DNA of 47,929 nucleotides from positions 1 through 47,929 of the forward strand of contig JALSNI010000029.1 of the NCBI GenBank assembly GCA_026987075.1, written 5' to 3'. Source of the DNA: Persephonella sp. (lineage in GTDB: Bacteria; Aquificota; Aquificia; Aquificales; Hydrogenothermaceae). Every line of letters starts with the position of its first letter. Position 1 is the first letter of the stretch. The notes below the pieces were generated by a model. The model saw only the letters and a list, made by a program, of their open reading frames with translations. It was not told the DNA's origin and ran no database searches. Below, piece by piece: positions 17,034-25,244 of this stretch. The position numbers and the translations under genes are program-made.

Positions 17034-17426
17034 ATGGAAAAACCACCGGTTCAGCAGAGGGTTGACAGCTGGATTGAAAGCTGGAATGAGCATAATTTAG
17101 ACAAAATTATGGAAAACTATGCCGAAACAGCAGAGCTGTTTGACCCAAAGATAAAAGAGGTATATCCAGATGTGTTAACTTTAGAAGGAAAGGAAAGCAT
17201 AAAAAACTACTACAATGTAGTCCTGAAAGTGTTTCCTGAGCTTAAAATAAAACCTTTAGGTCTGTGGATTAAAAATCATGTGGCACTGCTTGAGTATTAC
17301 ATATACACCTCAGAAGATGCAAAGATAGATGTTATATCAAAGTTTTACCTGAATAAAGAAAACAAAATTCAGGGACACTTTGTTTATTATGGATTGAGCT
17401 ACAAAGAACTTAAGGAGGACAAATAA
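17034..17426 (+). CDS. NTF2-like/SnoaL-fold protein of unknown function
   Basis: A 130-residue protein with the cone-shaped NTF2/SnoaL pattern. The opening helix VDSWIESWNEHNLDKIMENYAETAELFDP is a common SnoaL-like motif. It is followed by LTLEGKESIKNYYNVVLKVFPELKIKPLG and beta strands ending in HFVYYGLSYKEL. Members range from enzymes to ligand-binding proteins, so no reaction can be named. A strong AAGGAGGAG site precedes the ATG. It lies between hemL and nrdR with 9 and 5 nt gaps. Confidence 0.78.
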   Translation: MEKPPVQQRVDSWIESWNEHNLDKIMENYAETAELFDPKIKEVYPDVLTLEGKESIKNYYNVVLKVFPELKIKPLGLWIKNHVALLEYYIYTSEDAKIDVISKFYLNKENKIQGHFVYYGLSYKELKEDK

Positions 17427-17431
17427 CATAG

Positions 17432-17890
17432 ATGAAATGCCCAAACTGTGGCTCTCTTAATGATAAGGTTGTTGATACCCGTCAGTCAAAAGATGGGACA
17501 GTCATTAGAAGAAGGAGAGAATGTGTAGACTGTGGTTTTAGATTTACTACCTATGAGAGATACGAAGAGGAAAAGATTGTTGTTAAGAAGAAGAATGGAA
17601 CAACAGAGCCTTTTAGCAAAGATAAAATAATCAGAGGAATTAGATTGGCTTCCAAGAACAGACCTGTATCAGAAAAACAGATGGTTCAGATTGCAGACGA
17701 GATAGAAAAATATCTCCTTGAGGAGGGCAAATTAGTTGTAGAAAGCACAGAGATAGGAGACCTTGTTCAGGAAAGGCTTAAAAAAATAGATACTGTTGCT
17801 TATCTTAGATTTAAATCTGTTTACAACGAATTTAAGGACCTGAAAGATTTTGAAAAAGCATTAAAAGAGATAGAAGAGAGGGAAGAGTAA
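17432..17890 (+). CDS. nrdR: Transcriptional repressor NrdR
   Basis: ATP/dATP-sensing repressor of ribonucleotide reductase genes. The 152-residue protein has the N-terminal zinc ribbon MKCPNCGSLNDKVVDTRQS...ECVDCGFRFTTYER (Cys3, 6, 31, 34), then an ATP-cone domain beginning VVVKKKNGTTEPFSKDKIIRGIRLASKNRPVS and a RLKKIDTVAYLRFKSVYNEFKD signature. The AAGGAGG site lies about 13 nt before the ATG, farther than usual. The operon partner is hemL. No ribonucleotide reductase gene is in the window, so its NrdR-box targets lie elsewhere. Confidence 0.96.
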   Translation: MKCPNCGSLNDKVVDTRQSKDGTVIRRRRECVDCGFRFTTYERYEEEKIVVKKKNGTTEPFSKDKIIRGIRLASKNRPVSEKQMVQIADEIEKYLLEEGKLVVESTEIGDLVQERLKKIDTVAYLRFKSVYNEFKDLKDFEKALKEIEEREE

Positions 17891-17897
17891 CCTCTCT
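17875..17897. terminator. Hairpin spanning convergent nrdR/parB stops
   Basis: AGAGAGG at 17875-17881 pairs with CCTCTCT at 17891-17897 around a 9-nt loop containing the nrdR stop. It would be a 7-bp stem readable in both directions. There is no clear U tract on either side, so terminator function is uncertain. Confidence 0.3.
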
Positions 17898-18846
17898 ACT
17901 CATACCTTTCTATGATGCTGTAGATTTCCCTCAATTTTTTTTCAATTAGTTTTTCTATCTTTTTCTTTTCCCCTTCAGGTAGTTTCCTGTATATAGAAGA
18001 AAACTTTTTGTTAATCTCCCTGAAACTTTCTCTAAATGGATTTTTTACCCTTTTTTCAGCCTCTTCCCCCAATACCTCCTTCACCCTTTTCTCTACCTCT
18101 TTTTTAGTTAGGTTGTCTCTAACTATCTCTTCAATAAGAGCTTTCATTTTTTCTGGGTAGTTTCTCAATTTGTTAACCTCAATGGCAAGACTGTAAGACC
18201 AGCCGTGTTTTTTTATAGCTTCTTTTATTTCTGGAGCAACATTCAGAATTTTTAGTCTTTCTATGAATGTTCTGAGATTTGTTCCAGATAGTTTCTGCAG
18301 TGTTTTCTCTATAATCTGTCCCTCTCTTCTCTCTTCTTCTGTCAGACTTTTTATGTTTCCTGATATGTAGTTAAAAATCTTCCTTGCAATTTTTATCACT
18401 TCCTCCTTATCTTTTTTCAGAACAAATGAAAGATACTCAAGTTGTGACATCAGTTTGTCATAATCGTTCAGGTCTTCCCTCTGGGCATTTTCTGAAATCA
18501 TTAGTGCGAGGGCTGTTTCTTCATCAACATCAAGTATAATAGCAGGTATTTTATCTTTTTTTAGATACTCAAAAGCTTTTATCCTTATGTATCCAATTAT
18601 CCTTTCGTAACTTCCATCAGGTAGTTTCCTTACCACTATAGGTTGAGCAAGACCAAATGCCTTTATGTTTTCTGCTAATTCTACAATCCTCTTTGGGTCT
18701 ACATAACTTCTGTCGTGAAAACGGGGGTTTTTTATTTTTGAAATTTCTATCTCTTCAGGCTTGACTTCTTGAATAGTCTGAATGGCTTTTTTTACTTTTT
18801 TTGAGCTTTTTGTATCTAAAACATCTTCAAATATTCCAATGTCCAT
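17896..18846 (-). CDS. parB: ParB/Spo0J-family partition protein with altered CTP motif
   Basis: A 316-residue ParB-like protein. It has an N-terminal ParB/Srx domain (IEISKIKNPRFHDRSYVDPKRIVELAENIKAFGLAQPIVVRKL) and a phosphate-binding ENAQREDLN motif (ENxQRxxL). The second CTP motif, usually GERRxRA, reads GYIRIKAFEYL, so the central Glu-Arg is missing. A helical DNA-binding middle region is followed by a Lys/Glu-rich C-terminal helix. It is preceded by parA with a 13-nt gap and a GGAGGA site. The divergent CTP motif suggests a plasmid-like or specialised ParB rather than the standard chromosomal one. The actual binding site is unknown. Confidence 0.8.
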   Translation of the reverse strand: MDIGIFEDVLDTKSSKKVKKAIQTIQEVKPEEIEISKIKNPRFHDRSYVDPKRIVELAENIKAFGLAQPIVVRKLPDGSYERIIGYIRIKAFEYLKKDKIPAIILDVDEETALALMISENAQREDLNDYDKLMSQLEYLSFVLKKDKEEVIKIARKIFNYISGNIKSLTEEERREGQIIEKTLQKLSGTNLRTFIERLKILNVAPEIKEAIKKHGWSYSLAIEVNKLRNYPEKMKALIEEIVRDNLTKKEVEKRVKEVLGEEAEKRVKNPFRESFREINKKFSSIYRKLPEGEKKKIEKLIEKKLREIYSIIERYE

Positions 18847-18859
18847 TTTTACTTTCCTC

Positions 18860-19711
18860 CTACACAGTAATTTCCGAATGTATCAGCACTCTTCTGAGTA
18901 TTTCATCTGTTATATTTTCAAGTGTTAGTAGTATGTCCCTCTGGGCTTTTTTCTCCTTTTCTATGTATTCCCTGATAGAAATCCTCTTACCTGCTGCTTC
19001 TGCCCACGCTATTCTATCCTTTATAGGTTCAAAAAACAGTTCCTGTGAAGCTACTTTTACAAAGTCATACTTACTTAAAATATCAGGTATAGTTTGCTTT
19101 AGGGAGTTTAAAACATCGTTGTGTTCTTTTAGTCTTGGCTTATATGCAACAGGTATAAATCCCAGTATTGACAGCTCAAGCCGGAATGTCATCACTGCCT
19201 GAATAACAGTCTGGAGTGTTCCTACTAAACCTGTGGAATCAACAAATGTCAGTCTTGTAGGAATGAGAATGTAATCACTTGCTGCTATTGTTCCCACTGT
19301 CAGAGCTCCAGAATCTGCAGGAGAGTCTATAAGAACAAAGTCGTATTCTTCAGCTATTCCCTTTCTTCCAAAACCTCCCCTCAAAAAATTTGACAGGACT
19401 AACTCCTTTCCCATTCTTCCACTTTCTGCTTCTTCTCTAAGTCCCTGATTGGAAGGAATAAGGTGGAGATTATCATCAATTTCAACTGGTTTTACCTCTT
19501 CACCACTGAATATTCTCGTAATGTCCTGTTCACTGTCAGCAAATTCAGAAAGCCTGTTAAACCCAAACAGCATCGTTTGAGTTCCTTGAGGGTCATAATC
19601 TACAACTAAAACCCTGTATCCCCTTCTACACAATTCGTGGGATAAAGCATTCGTTAAACTGCTTTTTCCAGCTCCTCCTTTCTGGTTTACAAGGCCTATA
19701 ATTTTCCCCAT
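18860..19711 (-). CDS. parA: ParA-family partition ATPase
   Basis: A 283-residue P-loop ATPase with the deviant Walker A KGGAGKSSLTNAL near the N-terminus (residues about 11-23, signature Lys present), the A' region VLVVDYDPQGTQTMLFG and Walker B YDFVLIDSPADSGALTVGTIAASDYILIP. These place it in the ParA/Soj group, which positions cargo by ATP-dependent binding to non-specific DNA. GGAGAAAG precedes the ATG. parB follows. The promoter appears to be the extended -10 at 19755-19763 (minus), with an inverted repeat over its -35 region. Confidence 0.9.
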   Translation of the reverse strand: MGKIIGLVNQKGGAGKSSLTNALSHELCRRGYRVLVVDYDPQGTQTMLFGFNRLSEFADSEQDITRIFSGEEVKPVEIDDNLHLIPSNQGLREEAESGRMGKELVLSNFLRGGFGRKGIAEEYDFVLIDSPADSGALTVGTIAASDYILIPTRLTFVDSTGLVGTLQTVIQAVMTFRLELSILGFIPVAYKPRLKEHNDVLNSLKQTIPDILSKYDFVKVASQELFFEPIKDRIAWAEAAGKRISIREYIEKEKKAQRDILLTLENITDEILRRVLIHSEITV

Positions 19712-19754
19712 TTCTTTCTCCTCAAATTGATTGTCTTAAAAACTATTTCGTAAA

Positions 19755-19763
19755 AATATACCA
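19755..19763 (-). promoter_or_regulatory. Extended -10 promoter for parAB
   Basis: On the minus strand TGGTATATT gives a TGn extended -10 with a near-consensus hexamer, about 44 nt upstream of the parA ATG. The -35 region coincides with the inverted repeat at 19775-19794 rather than a TTGACA-like box. Confidence 0.5.
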
Positions 19764-19774
19764 GAGCTTTAATC

Positions 19775-19794
19775 TAAGACAGTTTTCTGTCTTA
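19775..19794. promoter_or_regulatory. Perfect palindrome between parA and receiver-tail gene (operator or parS candidate)
   Basis: TAAGACAG and CTGTCTTA form a perfect 8-bp inverted repeat around TTTT. It covers the -35 region of the parA promoter. A matching half-site TTGTCTTA lies at 19731-19738. A second imperfect dyad, ACAGA...TCTGT, at 19800-19816 covers the -35 region facing the plus-strand gene. The layout fits an operator bound by ParA/ParB or a cis-acting partition site. It is unlike the Bacillus-type parS. Confidence 0.5.
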
Positions 19795-19826
19795 AAGAAA
19801 CAGATGTTGTCTCTGTAAAAAATGAT

Positions 19827-19832
19827 TATAAT
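19827..19832 (+). promoter_or_regulatory. -10 box for receiver-tail gene
   Basis: TATAAT about 40 nt upstream of the ATG at 19873. No recognisable -35 lies at standard spacing. The imperfect dyad at 19800-19816 occupies that region. Confidence 0.4.
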
Positions 19833-19872
19833 TAATTATGAAATTTATTAATTTACATTTCAGGAGGGGATT

Positions 19873-20820
19873 ATGAATATAGCTGTTATAAGCTTTGACC
19901 AGGACTTGGTAACGAAATTGGCTAAAAAGCTACCAGACTTTCAGGTTAAAGGCTACACTGACAGCCTCAGTCTCTTAAGGGAAATATCTTTTTTTGACCC
20001 AGAAGTCATCATTTATGATGCGACAGGAGGAGAAATTGCTTTTAACGCACTGGAATTTTTTCTCTCCAGAGACCAGGTGAAAGGTAAAAACATAAAAGTT
20101 CTGATATCAAAGGACAATCCTATTGACGAAAATGCTCTCTCCCAGTTTTCCAGTTTAGATTTCTATGATAAGGAAACAGAAATTGAAAAACTTATAGAAG
20201 ACATAAAAGGCTCTGAAACAAAAGAACAAAAAGAGCAGACAATAGAATCATTAGAAGAGAGTTATCAGCCCCCTGCAGATATGGATGCCCTTTTGGCTAC
20301 AGAAACCCCCCAGACAGAAACTGGAGAGATAGATTTATCAATGGAAACAGAAAGTTTAGAAGACGTGAATGAGCTATTAAAAGAAATGGAAAACATCTCT
20401 GTGGAAGAACCTGCTGCACCAGAAGAGGTCAAAAAAGAAAAGAAAGAAGAAAAAGTTATAAAAGAAGAAACTATAACCACAAATCCAGGTGGAACTGTAA
20501 AATTAACAGTAGAGATATCTCCTGAAGAGATTAGAGAAACTATTTTAAAGGTAGCTGTAGAAAAACTCATAGAAGAAATCAAGGCAGATATTGATATACA
20601 GAAAATAAAAGAAGACCTTCAAAAAGATTTCTTTGATAGATTAGAAAAAGAATTGAAAGATTCAGCTGACGAAATAAAGGAAAATATAAAAAACAAAATA
20701 TTTGAAAGTATAGAGAATGACTTGAAAGAAAAAATCAAAGAAAGTATTAAAGAAGATGTTACAAGAATAACAACAGAACTTGTAAAAGAAAAGCTCAATC
20801 AGGTTTTTGGGAATAAGTAA
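19873..20820 (+). CDS. Receiver-like domain protein with acidic linker and amphipathic helical tail
   Basis: I know no named family for this 315-residue protein. Residues 1-115 look like a response-regulator receiver: acidic Asp9/Asp11, candidate phosphoacceptor Asp49 in VIIYDATGGE, Ser79 in KVLISKDN and Lys100 in FYDKET, matching the D/D/T-S/K positions. Residues about 115-200 form a Glu-rich, probably disordered linker. From about 210 an amphipathic region repeats roughly 11-residue units (IKEDLQKDFFDRLEKELKD, IKENIKNKIFESIENDLKE), recalling apolipoprotein-like or filament-forming helices. AGGAGGGG precedes the ATG. It is divergent from parAB and shares their palindromic intergenic region. 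Its tail overlaps the convergent flippase-like gene by 26 nt. Confidence 0.75.
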   Translation: MNIAVISFDQDLVTKLAKKLPDFQVKGYTDSLSLLREISFFDPEVIIYDATGGEIAFNALEFFLSRDQVKGKNIKVLISKDNPIDENALSQFSSLDFYDKETEIEKLIEDIKGSETKEQKEQTIESLEESYQPPADMDALLATETPQTETGEIDLSMETESLEDVNELLKEMENISVEEPAAPEEVKKEKKEEKVIKEETITTNPGGTVKLTVEISPEEIRETILKVAVEKLIEEIKADIDIQKIKEDLQKDFFDRLEKELKDSADEIKENIKNKIFESIENDLKEKIKESIKEDVTRITTELVKEKLNQVFGNK

Positions 20821-21682
20821 CTTTTAGGACATATGCAAAGGCGGCAATTATTGCCGCCCCTCCTAACATAAATATATGGACAAATACAGAGGCAATCAAA
20901 GCCTTTTCTTTTTCAATGCCTAACAAAATTAAAATACCTGCGTATCCCCCTTCGTATGTTCCGATTCCTGCAATTCCGTGTATTGGCAGTATTGTTGTAA
21001 TATCTCCGGCAGCGGCAGCAAAAAAAGCTTTAATAAAGCTAAGGTCTATACCTTCAGGTAAAACGAGATAAAATGAGCTAAACTTGAGAAAAAAAGTGAT
21101 AACAGAAAGACCGTATAATACTGCTATGTTTTTTAAAGTTAGCTTGCTTTTTTTAAATTCTTCTAACTTTTCGTATTTTATAAAAGAAGATAAGCGTTTT
21201 AAAAATACAGCAAATACAGGCATAAGTATAATGAGAAGAAACCCATAAAGATAAAAGCCTTTAAGGAGTAAAAAAGCTGTTCCAAAAACAGAAAACAGAG
21301 ATATTGCATCAAATATTCTTACCGTAAAAAAACTTATAGCACTTTCTGAAATGGAAATATTTTCTTTTTTCAGCATATAAAAAAAAGATAACTCTCCTGT
21401 TCTAAAGGGAAGAAATATGTTAAAGACAGTATTGAAGGCGGTTATTCTGAATAACTTTCTAAATTCCTGTATAGAAAGAGTTAACTTCCATCTTAAAGTT
21501 CTTGTAATGTATGATAAAAAATAAAGAAAAAAAGCAAAGATTACATTTGGAAAACTTATCTGTTTGAAAAATTGAACAAACTTCTCAAAACCAATAACAG
21601 CATAAAATAGATACAGAAATCCTACTGTTATGCCAATGGATATGCATAATTCAAATATTTTAATTAACCTTTTCTTCAACAA
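20795..21682 (-). CDS. Flippase-like membrane protein (UPF0104/YbhN, LPG synthase TM-like)
   Basis: A roughly 295-residue integral membrane protein with about eight hydrophobic segments. It resembles the family that includes YbhN, AglD and the flippase domain of lysylphosphatidylglycerol synthases. Clues are SYITRTLRWKLTL near the start, FNIFLPFRTGELSFFYMLK and the glycine-rich DITTILPIHGIAGIGTYEGGYAG. The start is uncertain: TTG codons at 21682 or 21679 lie inside the end of the glycosyltransferase gene (23-nt overlap), near an AGAGG. The pairing with a family 2 glycosyltransferase suggests handling of a glycolipid intermediate; the substrate is unknown. Confidence 0.8.
   Translation of the reverse strand: MLKKRLIKIFELCISIGITVGFLYLFYAVIGFEKFVQFFKQISFPNVIFAFFLYFLSYITRTLRWKLTLSIQEFRKLFRITAFNTVFNIFLPFRTGELSFFYMLKKENISISESAISFFTVRIFDAISLFSVFGTAFLLLKGFYLYGFLLIILMPVFAVFLKRLSSFIKYEKLEEFKKSKLTLKNIAVLYGLSVITFFLKFSSFYLVLPEGIDLSFIKAFFAAAAGDITTILPIHGIAGIGTYEGGYAGILILLGIEKEKALIASVFVHIFMLGGAAIIAAFAYVLKVTYSQKPD
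20840..20858. terminator. Strong hairpin after the receiver-tail gene, inside flippase-like 3' end
   Basis: GGCGGCAAT and ATTGCCGCC form a perfect 9-bp GC-rich stem around a single T, 20 nt past the plus-strand stop. There is no T tract after it. On the minus strand it encodes Ala-Ala-Ile-Ile-Ala-Ala, so the symmetry may partly reflect coding. It may still stop or stabilise the plus transcript. Confidence 0.3.
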
Positions 21683-22658
21683 GGCCTCTGTTGACTGTTT
21701 CTAACTTCTGATTTCTGATAATCTCTCTAATTAAGTAAGGTCTTTTACCCTGGGATTCATAGTAGGTTCTGGTAATCAGCTCAGCAACAATACCTGTAGA
21801 TATAAGCTGTATCCCAGATAGGAAAAACAGTGTTCCAAAAATCAATAAGGGTCTGTTTCCTATATCCTGTCCTAAAAATAGTTTTATACCTACAAGATAA
21901 AGTAGAACTGCTGCTCCAAGCAACAAGAGGACAGCCCCTGAACCTCCTAATATTCTGAGGGGTTTTGTTCTATAATCCAGGAGAAATTTAACAAGGATTA
22001 AATCAAGAAGCACTTTAAATGTTCTTGAAATGCCATATTTTGATTTACCATATATTCTTGGATGGTGTTTAACAGGGATTTCTGTAACCTTTGCACCGAT
22101 AGCTTTTGACAGAGCAGGTAAAAATCTGTGCATCTCCCCATAAAAGTCAAGATTTTTTGCCACTTCTGACCTGTAAGCCTTCAGAGAACATCCGTAATCG
22201 TGAAGGTGAACACCTGTTACTTTTGATATCAGCCAGTTTGCAATTCTTGAAGGAAGAGTTCTGCTGATAAATGCATCTTTTCTGTCTTTTCTCCACCCGC
22301 TGACAATGTCATATCCTTCATCTATTAATTCTAAGAGTCGGGGTATGTCTTCCGGGTCGTTCTGGAGGTCTCCATCCATTGTTATTATGATTTCTCCTTT
22401 TGCTGTTTCAAAACCTGCAGACATCGCTGCTGTTTGACCAAAATTTTTTCTGAAGTTAACTCCAACTACGTGGGGGTCTTTCAGAGAAAATTCCTTTATT
22501 ATTTCCCAAGAACGGTCTGTTGAGCCGTCGTTCACAAAAATGATTTCATAATTTTTCCCTAATTTTTCAAGAACATTCTTTAACTTCTCATACAAAATAG
22601 GAAGGTTTTCTTCTTCATTATAGATAGGTATAACGATTGATAACTCTACCTTTTCCAT
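21660..22658 (-). CDS. Family 2 glycosyltransferase, DPM1/GtrB-like
   Basis: A 332-residue inverting glycosyltransferase with an N-terminal GT-A domain (LSIVIPIYNEEENLPILYEKLKNVLE; FVNDGSTDRSW; FRKNFGQTAAMSAGF; DxD in MDGDLQNDPEDIP) and two C-terminal membrane segments (about 240-265 and 272-300). This layout is that of polyprenyl-phosphate glycosyltransferases such as GtrB, ArnC or DPM1, which attach a sugar to undecaprenyl phosphate. The sugar is unknown. AGGAGAAAG precedes the ATG. It follows the TPR-SPOR lipoprotein gene by 10 nt and overlaps the flippase-like gene, so the three probably work in one envelope process. Confidence 0.9.
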   Translation of the reverse strand: MEKVELSIVIPIYNEEENLPILYEKLKNVLEKLGKNYEIIFVNDGSTDRSWEIIKEFSLKDPHVVGVNFRKNFGQTAAMSAGFETAKGEIIITMDGDLQNDPEDIPRLLELIDEGYDIVSGWRKDRKDAFISRTLPSRIANWLISKVTGVHLHDYGCSLKAYRSEVAKNLDFYGEMHRFLPALSKAIGAKVTEIPVKHHPRIYGKSKYGISRTFKVLLDLILVKFLLDYRTKPLRILGGSGAVLLLLGAAVLLYLVGIKLFLGQDIGNRPLLIFGTLFFLSGIQLISTGIVAELITRTYYESQGKRPYLIREIIRNQKLETVNRGLVEEKVN

Positions 22659-22668
22659 CTTTCTCCTT

Positions 22669-23865
22669 TTACATTCTTATAAATTTAACAATTCCCCTTA
22701 AACCTAATGGTTTTAACTTTTTCCTGTAAAATTTTGAAGCTTCCCTATACTCTTTGAAGTATCCTATTATAACAGAATAAATAGTGTTTTCGTCTACTGT
22801 TTCTTTTTTTAACTGTGGAGAAAATCCTTTGGTTCTTAATTTATCAACAAGCTCCATGGCTTTTTGTTCATCTGAAAATCTACCAACAAGAACATAAAAG
22901 CGGATTTTTGGTTTTACTACAGATTTTTTTTCTTCTTGTATTTCTTCAGTTTTTTTTGCTGTCTCTACTCTTTCTAATTGTTTAGGCTCTTCTTTCTTTT
23001 GTTTTTTTTGAGGTATCTGGGGTGTTGATGCTTTTGTTGTTTTCGTTTCTAATTTTTTTTCTTTTACTTTTTTTTCTATTTCTCTCTCTGTTTTTTCTAT
23101 TATTTTTCTGTCTGTAAGATTTAACAGTCTATTTATTCTAATCAGTAAAAGGTCATTGTCTTTGGCAAGTTTTTTTGCTTTTAACAGATAATCTTTAGCT
23201 TTTTCATATTCTCCTAAATGAATATAAACTTTTCCAAGACCTACAAAAATTTGTGGACTTATAAGACCTTTATCTTTTGCAGTAAGATATACCGTTAATG
23301 CATCTTCATATCTGTTTTGTTGCAGATATAATTCTCCGAGAGATATGTATGCAGGAAGTAAAAAAGAGTTATAAGATATAGCTTTTTTTAGATTTTCTTC
23401 ATACAGTTTTAGATTGCCTAACTGTTTATATATCAGAGCCATGTTGTATATAGCCACATCTTTTTTCAAGTAATTTGGATTCTGTGCTGCTTTTTGGAAA
23501 TACCACAGGGCTTTCTCATATTGCTTTTCTTTTGCTAATAATGCTCCAAGATTTGTGTATGTTTCAGCCCTGTCAGGGTCTTTTTCTATTGCCTTGAGAA
23601 ACATTTTTTTAGCTTTTTCGTATTCTCCAACTTTGCTGTAGGCAATTCCGAGGGCATTCAGTATTTCAGGGTCGTTAGGGTTTATTTCGTAAGCTTTATT
23701 TAGGTAGTAAAGCGCCTGTGAGTTATTATCTGAGTTTAAATAGGATAAACCTATTTTATAGTAATATGTTGCATTTTGAACTGTCTCTTTTCCTATATGT
23801 TCAGGTTTAGGAGCACAGGAATAAATCAAAATAATTCCTACTAATAGTAACTGAATAACTCTCAT
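22669..23865 (-). CDS. TPR-repeat lipoprotein with C-terminal SPOR domain
   Basis: A 398-residue exported protein. It begins with a lipoprotein signal, LLLVGIILIYSC (lipid-modified Cys near 17). Five or more tetratricopeptide repeats follow (about 28-245; for example NPNDPEILNALGIAYSKVGEYEKAKKMF), then a Lys/Glu-rich linker (about 250-320) and a SPOR domain, KIRFYVLVGRFSDEQKAMELVDKLRTKGF to the end. SPOR domains bind denuded peptidoglycan glycans at division sites and poles, so it may be a septal or polar scaffold. It overlaps the ntrC-like stop by 4 nt. It is not closely similar to any named protein I know. Confidence 0.85.
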   Translation of the reverse strand: MRVIQLLLVGIILIYSCAPKPEHIGKETVQNATYYYKIGLSYLNSDNNSQALYYLNKAYEINPNDPEILNALGIAYSKVGEYEKAKKMFLKAIEKDPDRAETYTNLGALLAKEKQYEKALWYFQKAAQNPNYLKKDVAIYNMALIYKQLGNLKLYEENLKKAISYNSFLLPAYISLGELYLQQNRYEDALTVYLTAKDKGLISPQIFVGLGKVYIHLGEYEKAKDYLLKAKKLAKDNDLLLIRINRLLNLTDRKIIEKTEREIEKKVKEKKLETKTTKASTPQIPQKKQKKEEPKQLERVETAKKTEEIQEEKKSVVKPKIRFYVLVGRFSDEQKAMELVDKLRTKGFSPQLKKETVDENTIYSVIIGYFKEYREASKFYRKKLKPLGLRGIVKFIRM

Positions 23866-25244
23866 CTCTTTTCCTTCCCCCTGATTTCAATATTTAGTTC
23901 TTCTATCTTCTTGTGAATTGTATTTCTGTGAATGCCTAAATATTTAGATGCTTCAGATATGTTACCCTTAGTGTATTCTAAAACTTTTTTGATAACAACT
24001 TTTTCTGCTTCTTCAATAATTTTTGTGTATATATGTTTTTTACTTTTGCTGAACATCTCTTCAACTTCTCTTTCTATTCCTTTTCTCCAGTCTCCACTAC
24101 TGTAAAGCTTACCTGTAGGAATAGTTAAAAGTTCAGGAGTTATAGGTCTATCTCTGTAAATAGCTATAAGTTTGTTTACAAGATTTTTGAGTTCCCTTAT
24201 GTTACCGGGAAATTCGTAGTTTTTGAGTATCTCTACAGCCTCTTTTGTAAATCCTCCCTTTTGTAATCCGTGATTTTTCAAGGCCTGTTTTGTAAATAGT
24301 TCAATGAGGTCTGGTATGTCTTCTCTCCTTTCTCTGAGGGGAGGAACATTTATCTCAATTACAGATAATCTATAAAACAGGTCTTCTCTAAACTTATCTT
24401 CTGCTATTAGCTTGACCAGGTTTTTGTTGGTTGCTGCTATTACCCGAACGTCAACTTTTACACTTTTTGTAGAGCCAACAGGGGTTACTTCCATCTCCTG
24501 TAAAACCCTTAGCAATTTTCCCTGTGCTTCCATTGGTAGTTCACTGATTTCATCCAAAAATATCGTCCCACCATCTGCTGCTTGAAATTTTCCTGGTTTA
24601 CTTCTATCTGCTCCTGTAAAAGCTCCTTTTTCATATCCAAACAGTTCTGACTCTATGAGCCCTGAAGGGATTGCAGCACAGTTTATTGCTACAAAGGGTT
24701 TATCTGAGCGGTTACTGTATTTATGGATTAATTTTGCTATCACTTCTTTTCCTGTTCCACTTTCTCCTGTAATCAGAACAGGTTGATTGCTTGCACTGGC
24801 TCTTCCTACTATTTTGAAAACTTCTTTCATAGCTGGACTTTTACCTATAATGTCAACTTCTGTTTTTTCTTTTACTGTTTCTGTTGAGATTATGTTTTCT
24901 ATTTCTTTTACTACAGAACGGATTTTATTAATGTCAAATGGTTTAGGTATGTAATCAAAAGCCCCTAATTTCATTGCTTCTATAAGGTAGTTATACTCAT
25001 CGTGTCCAGAAATCATAATAACGTAAGGTCTATTTTCTAATGAAACTAAGGATTTTAAAATTTCCATTCCGTTAGAATCACCAAGGGATATGTCTAAAAA
25101 AACTATATCTGGTTTTTCTCCTGTTATCTTTTTTAAAGCATCTTTACCAGATTCGTAAGATTTTACTTCTATTCCCTCTTTTTTTAATATTTTTTCTAAA
25201 ACTTTTCTAATTGTTCTTTCGTCATCAAAAACTAAAGCTTTCAT
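23862..25244 (-). CDS. NtrC-family sigma-54 response regulator
   Basis: A 460-residue transcription activator with three domains. The receiver (1-120) has Asp7/Asp8 and phosphoacceptor Asp51 in IVFLDISLGD. The AAA+ domain (about 140-375) has Walker A GESGTGKE, the sigma-54 contact loop GAFTGA and Walker B GGTIFLDEI. The C-terminal Fis-type HTH contains GNISEASKYLGIHRNTIHKKIEEL. It activates sigma-54 promoters after phosphorylation, here probably by the kinase encoded just upstream with a 4-nt overlap. Its targets are unknown; it is followed by envelope genes rather than nitrogen genes, so I give no ntrC symbol. Confidence 0.93.
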   Translation of the reverse strand: MKALVFDDERTIRKVLEKILKKEGIEVKSYESGKDALKKITGEKPDIVFLDISLGDSNGMEILKSLVSLENRPYVIMISGHDEYNYLIEAMKLGAFDYIPKPFDINKIRSVVKEIENIISTETVKEKTEVDIIGKSPAMKEVFKIVGRASASNQPVLITGESGTGKEVIAKLIHKYSNRSDKPFVAINCAAIPSGLIESELFGYEKGAFTGADRSKPGKFQAADGGTIFLDEISELPMEAQGKLLRVLQEMEVTPVGSTKSVKVDVRVIAATNKNLVKLIAEDKFREDLFYRLSVIEINVPPLRERREDIPDLIELFTKQALKNHGLQKGGFTKEAVEILKNYEFPGNIRELKNLVNKLIAIYRDRPITPELLTIPTGKLYSSGDWRKGIEREVEEMFSKSKKHIYTKIIEEAEKVVIKKVLEYTKGNISEASKYLGIHRNTIHKKIEELNIEIRGKEKR

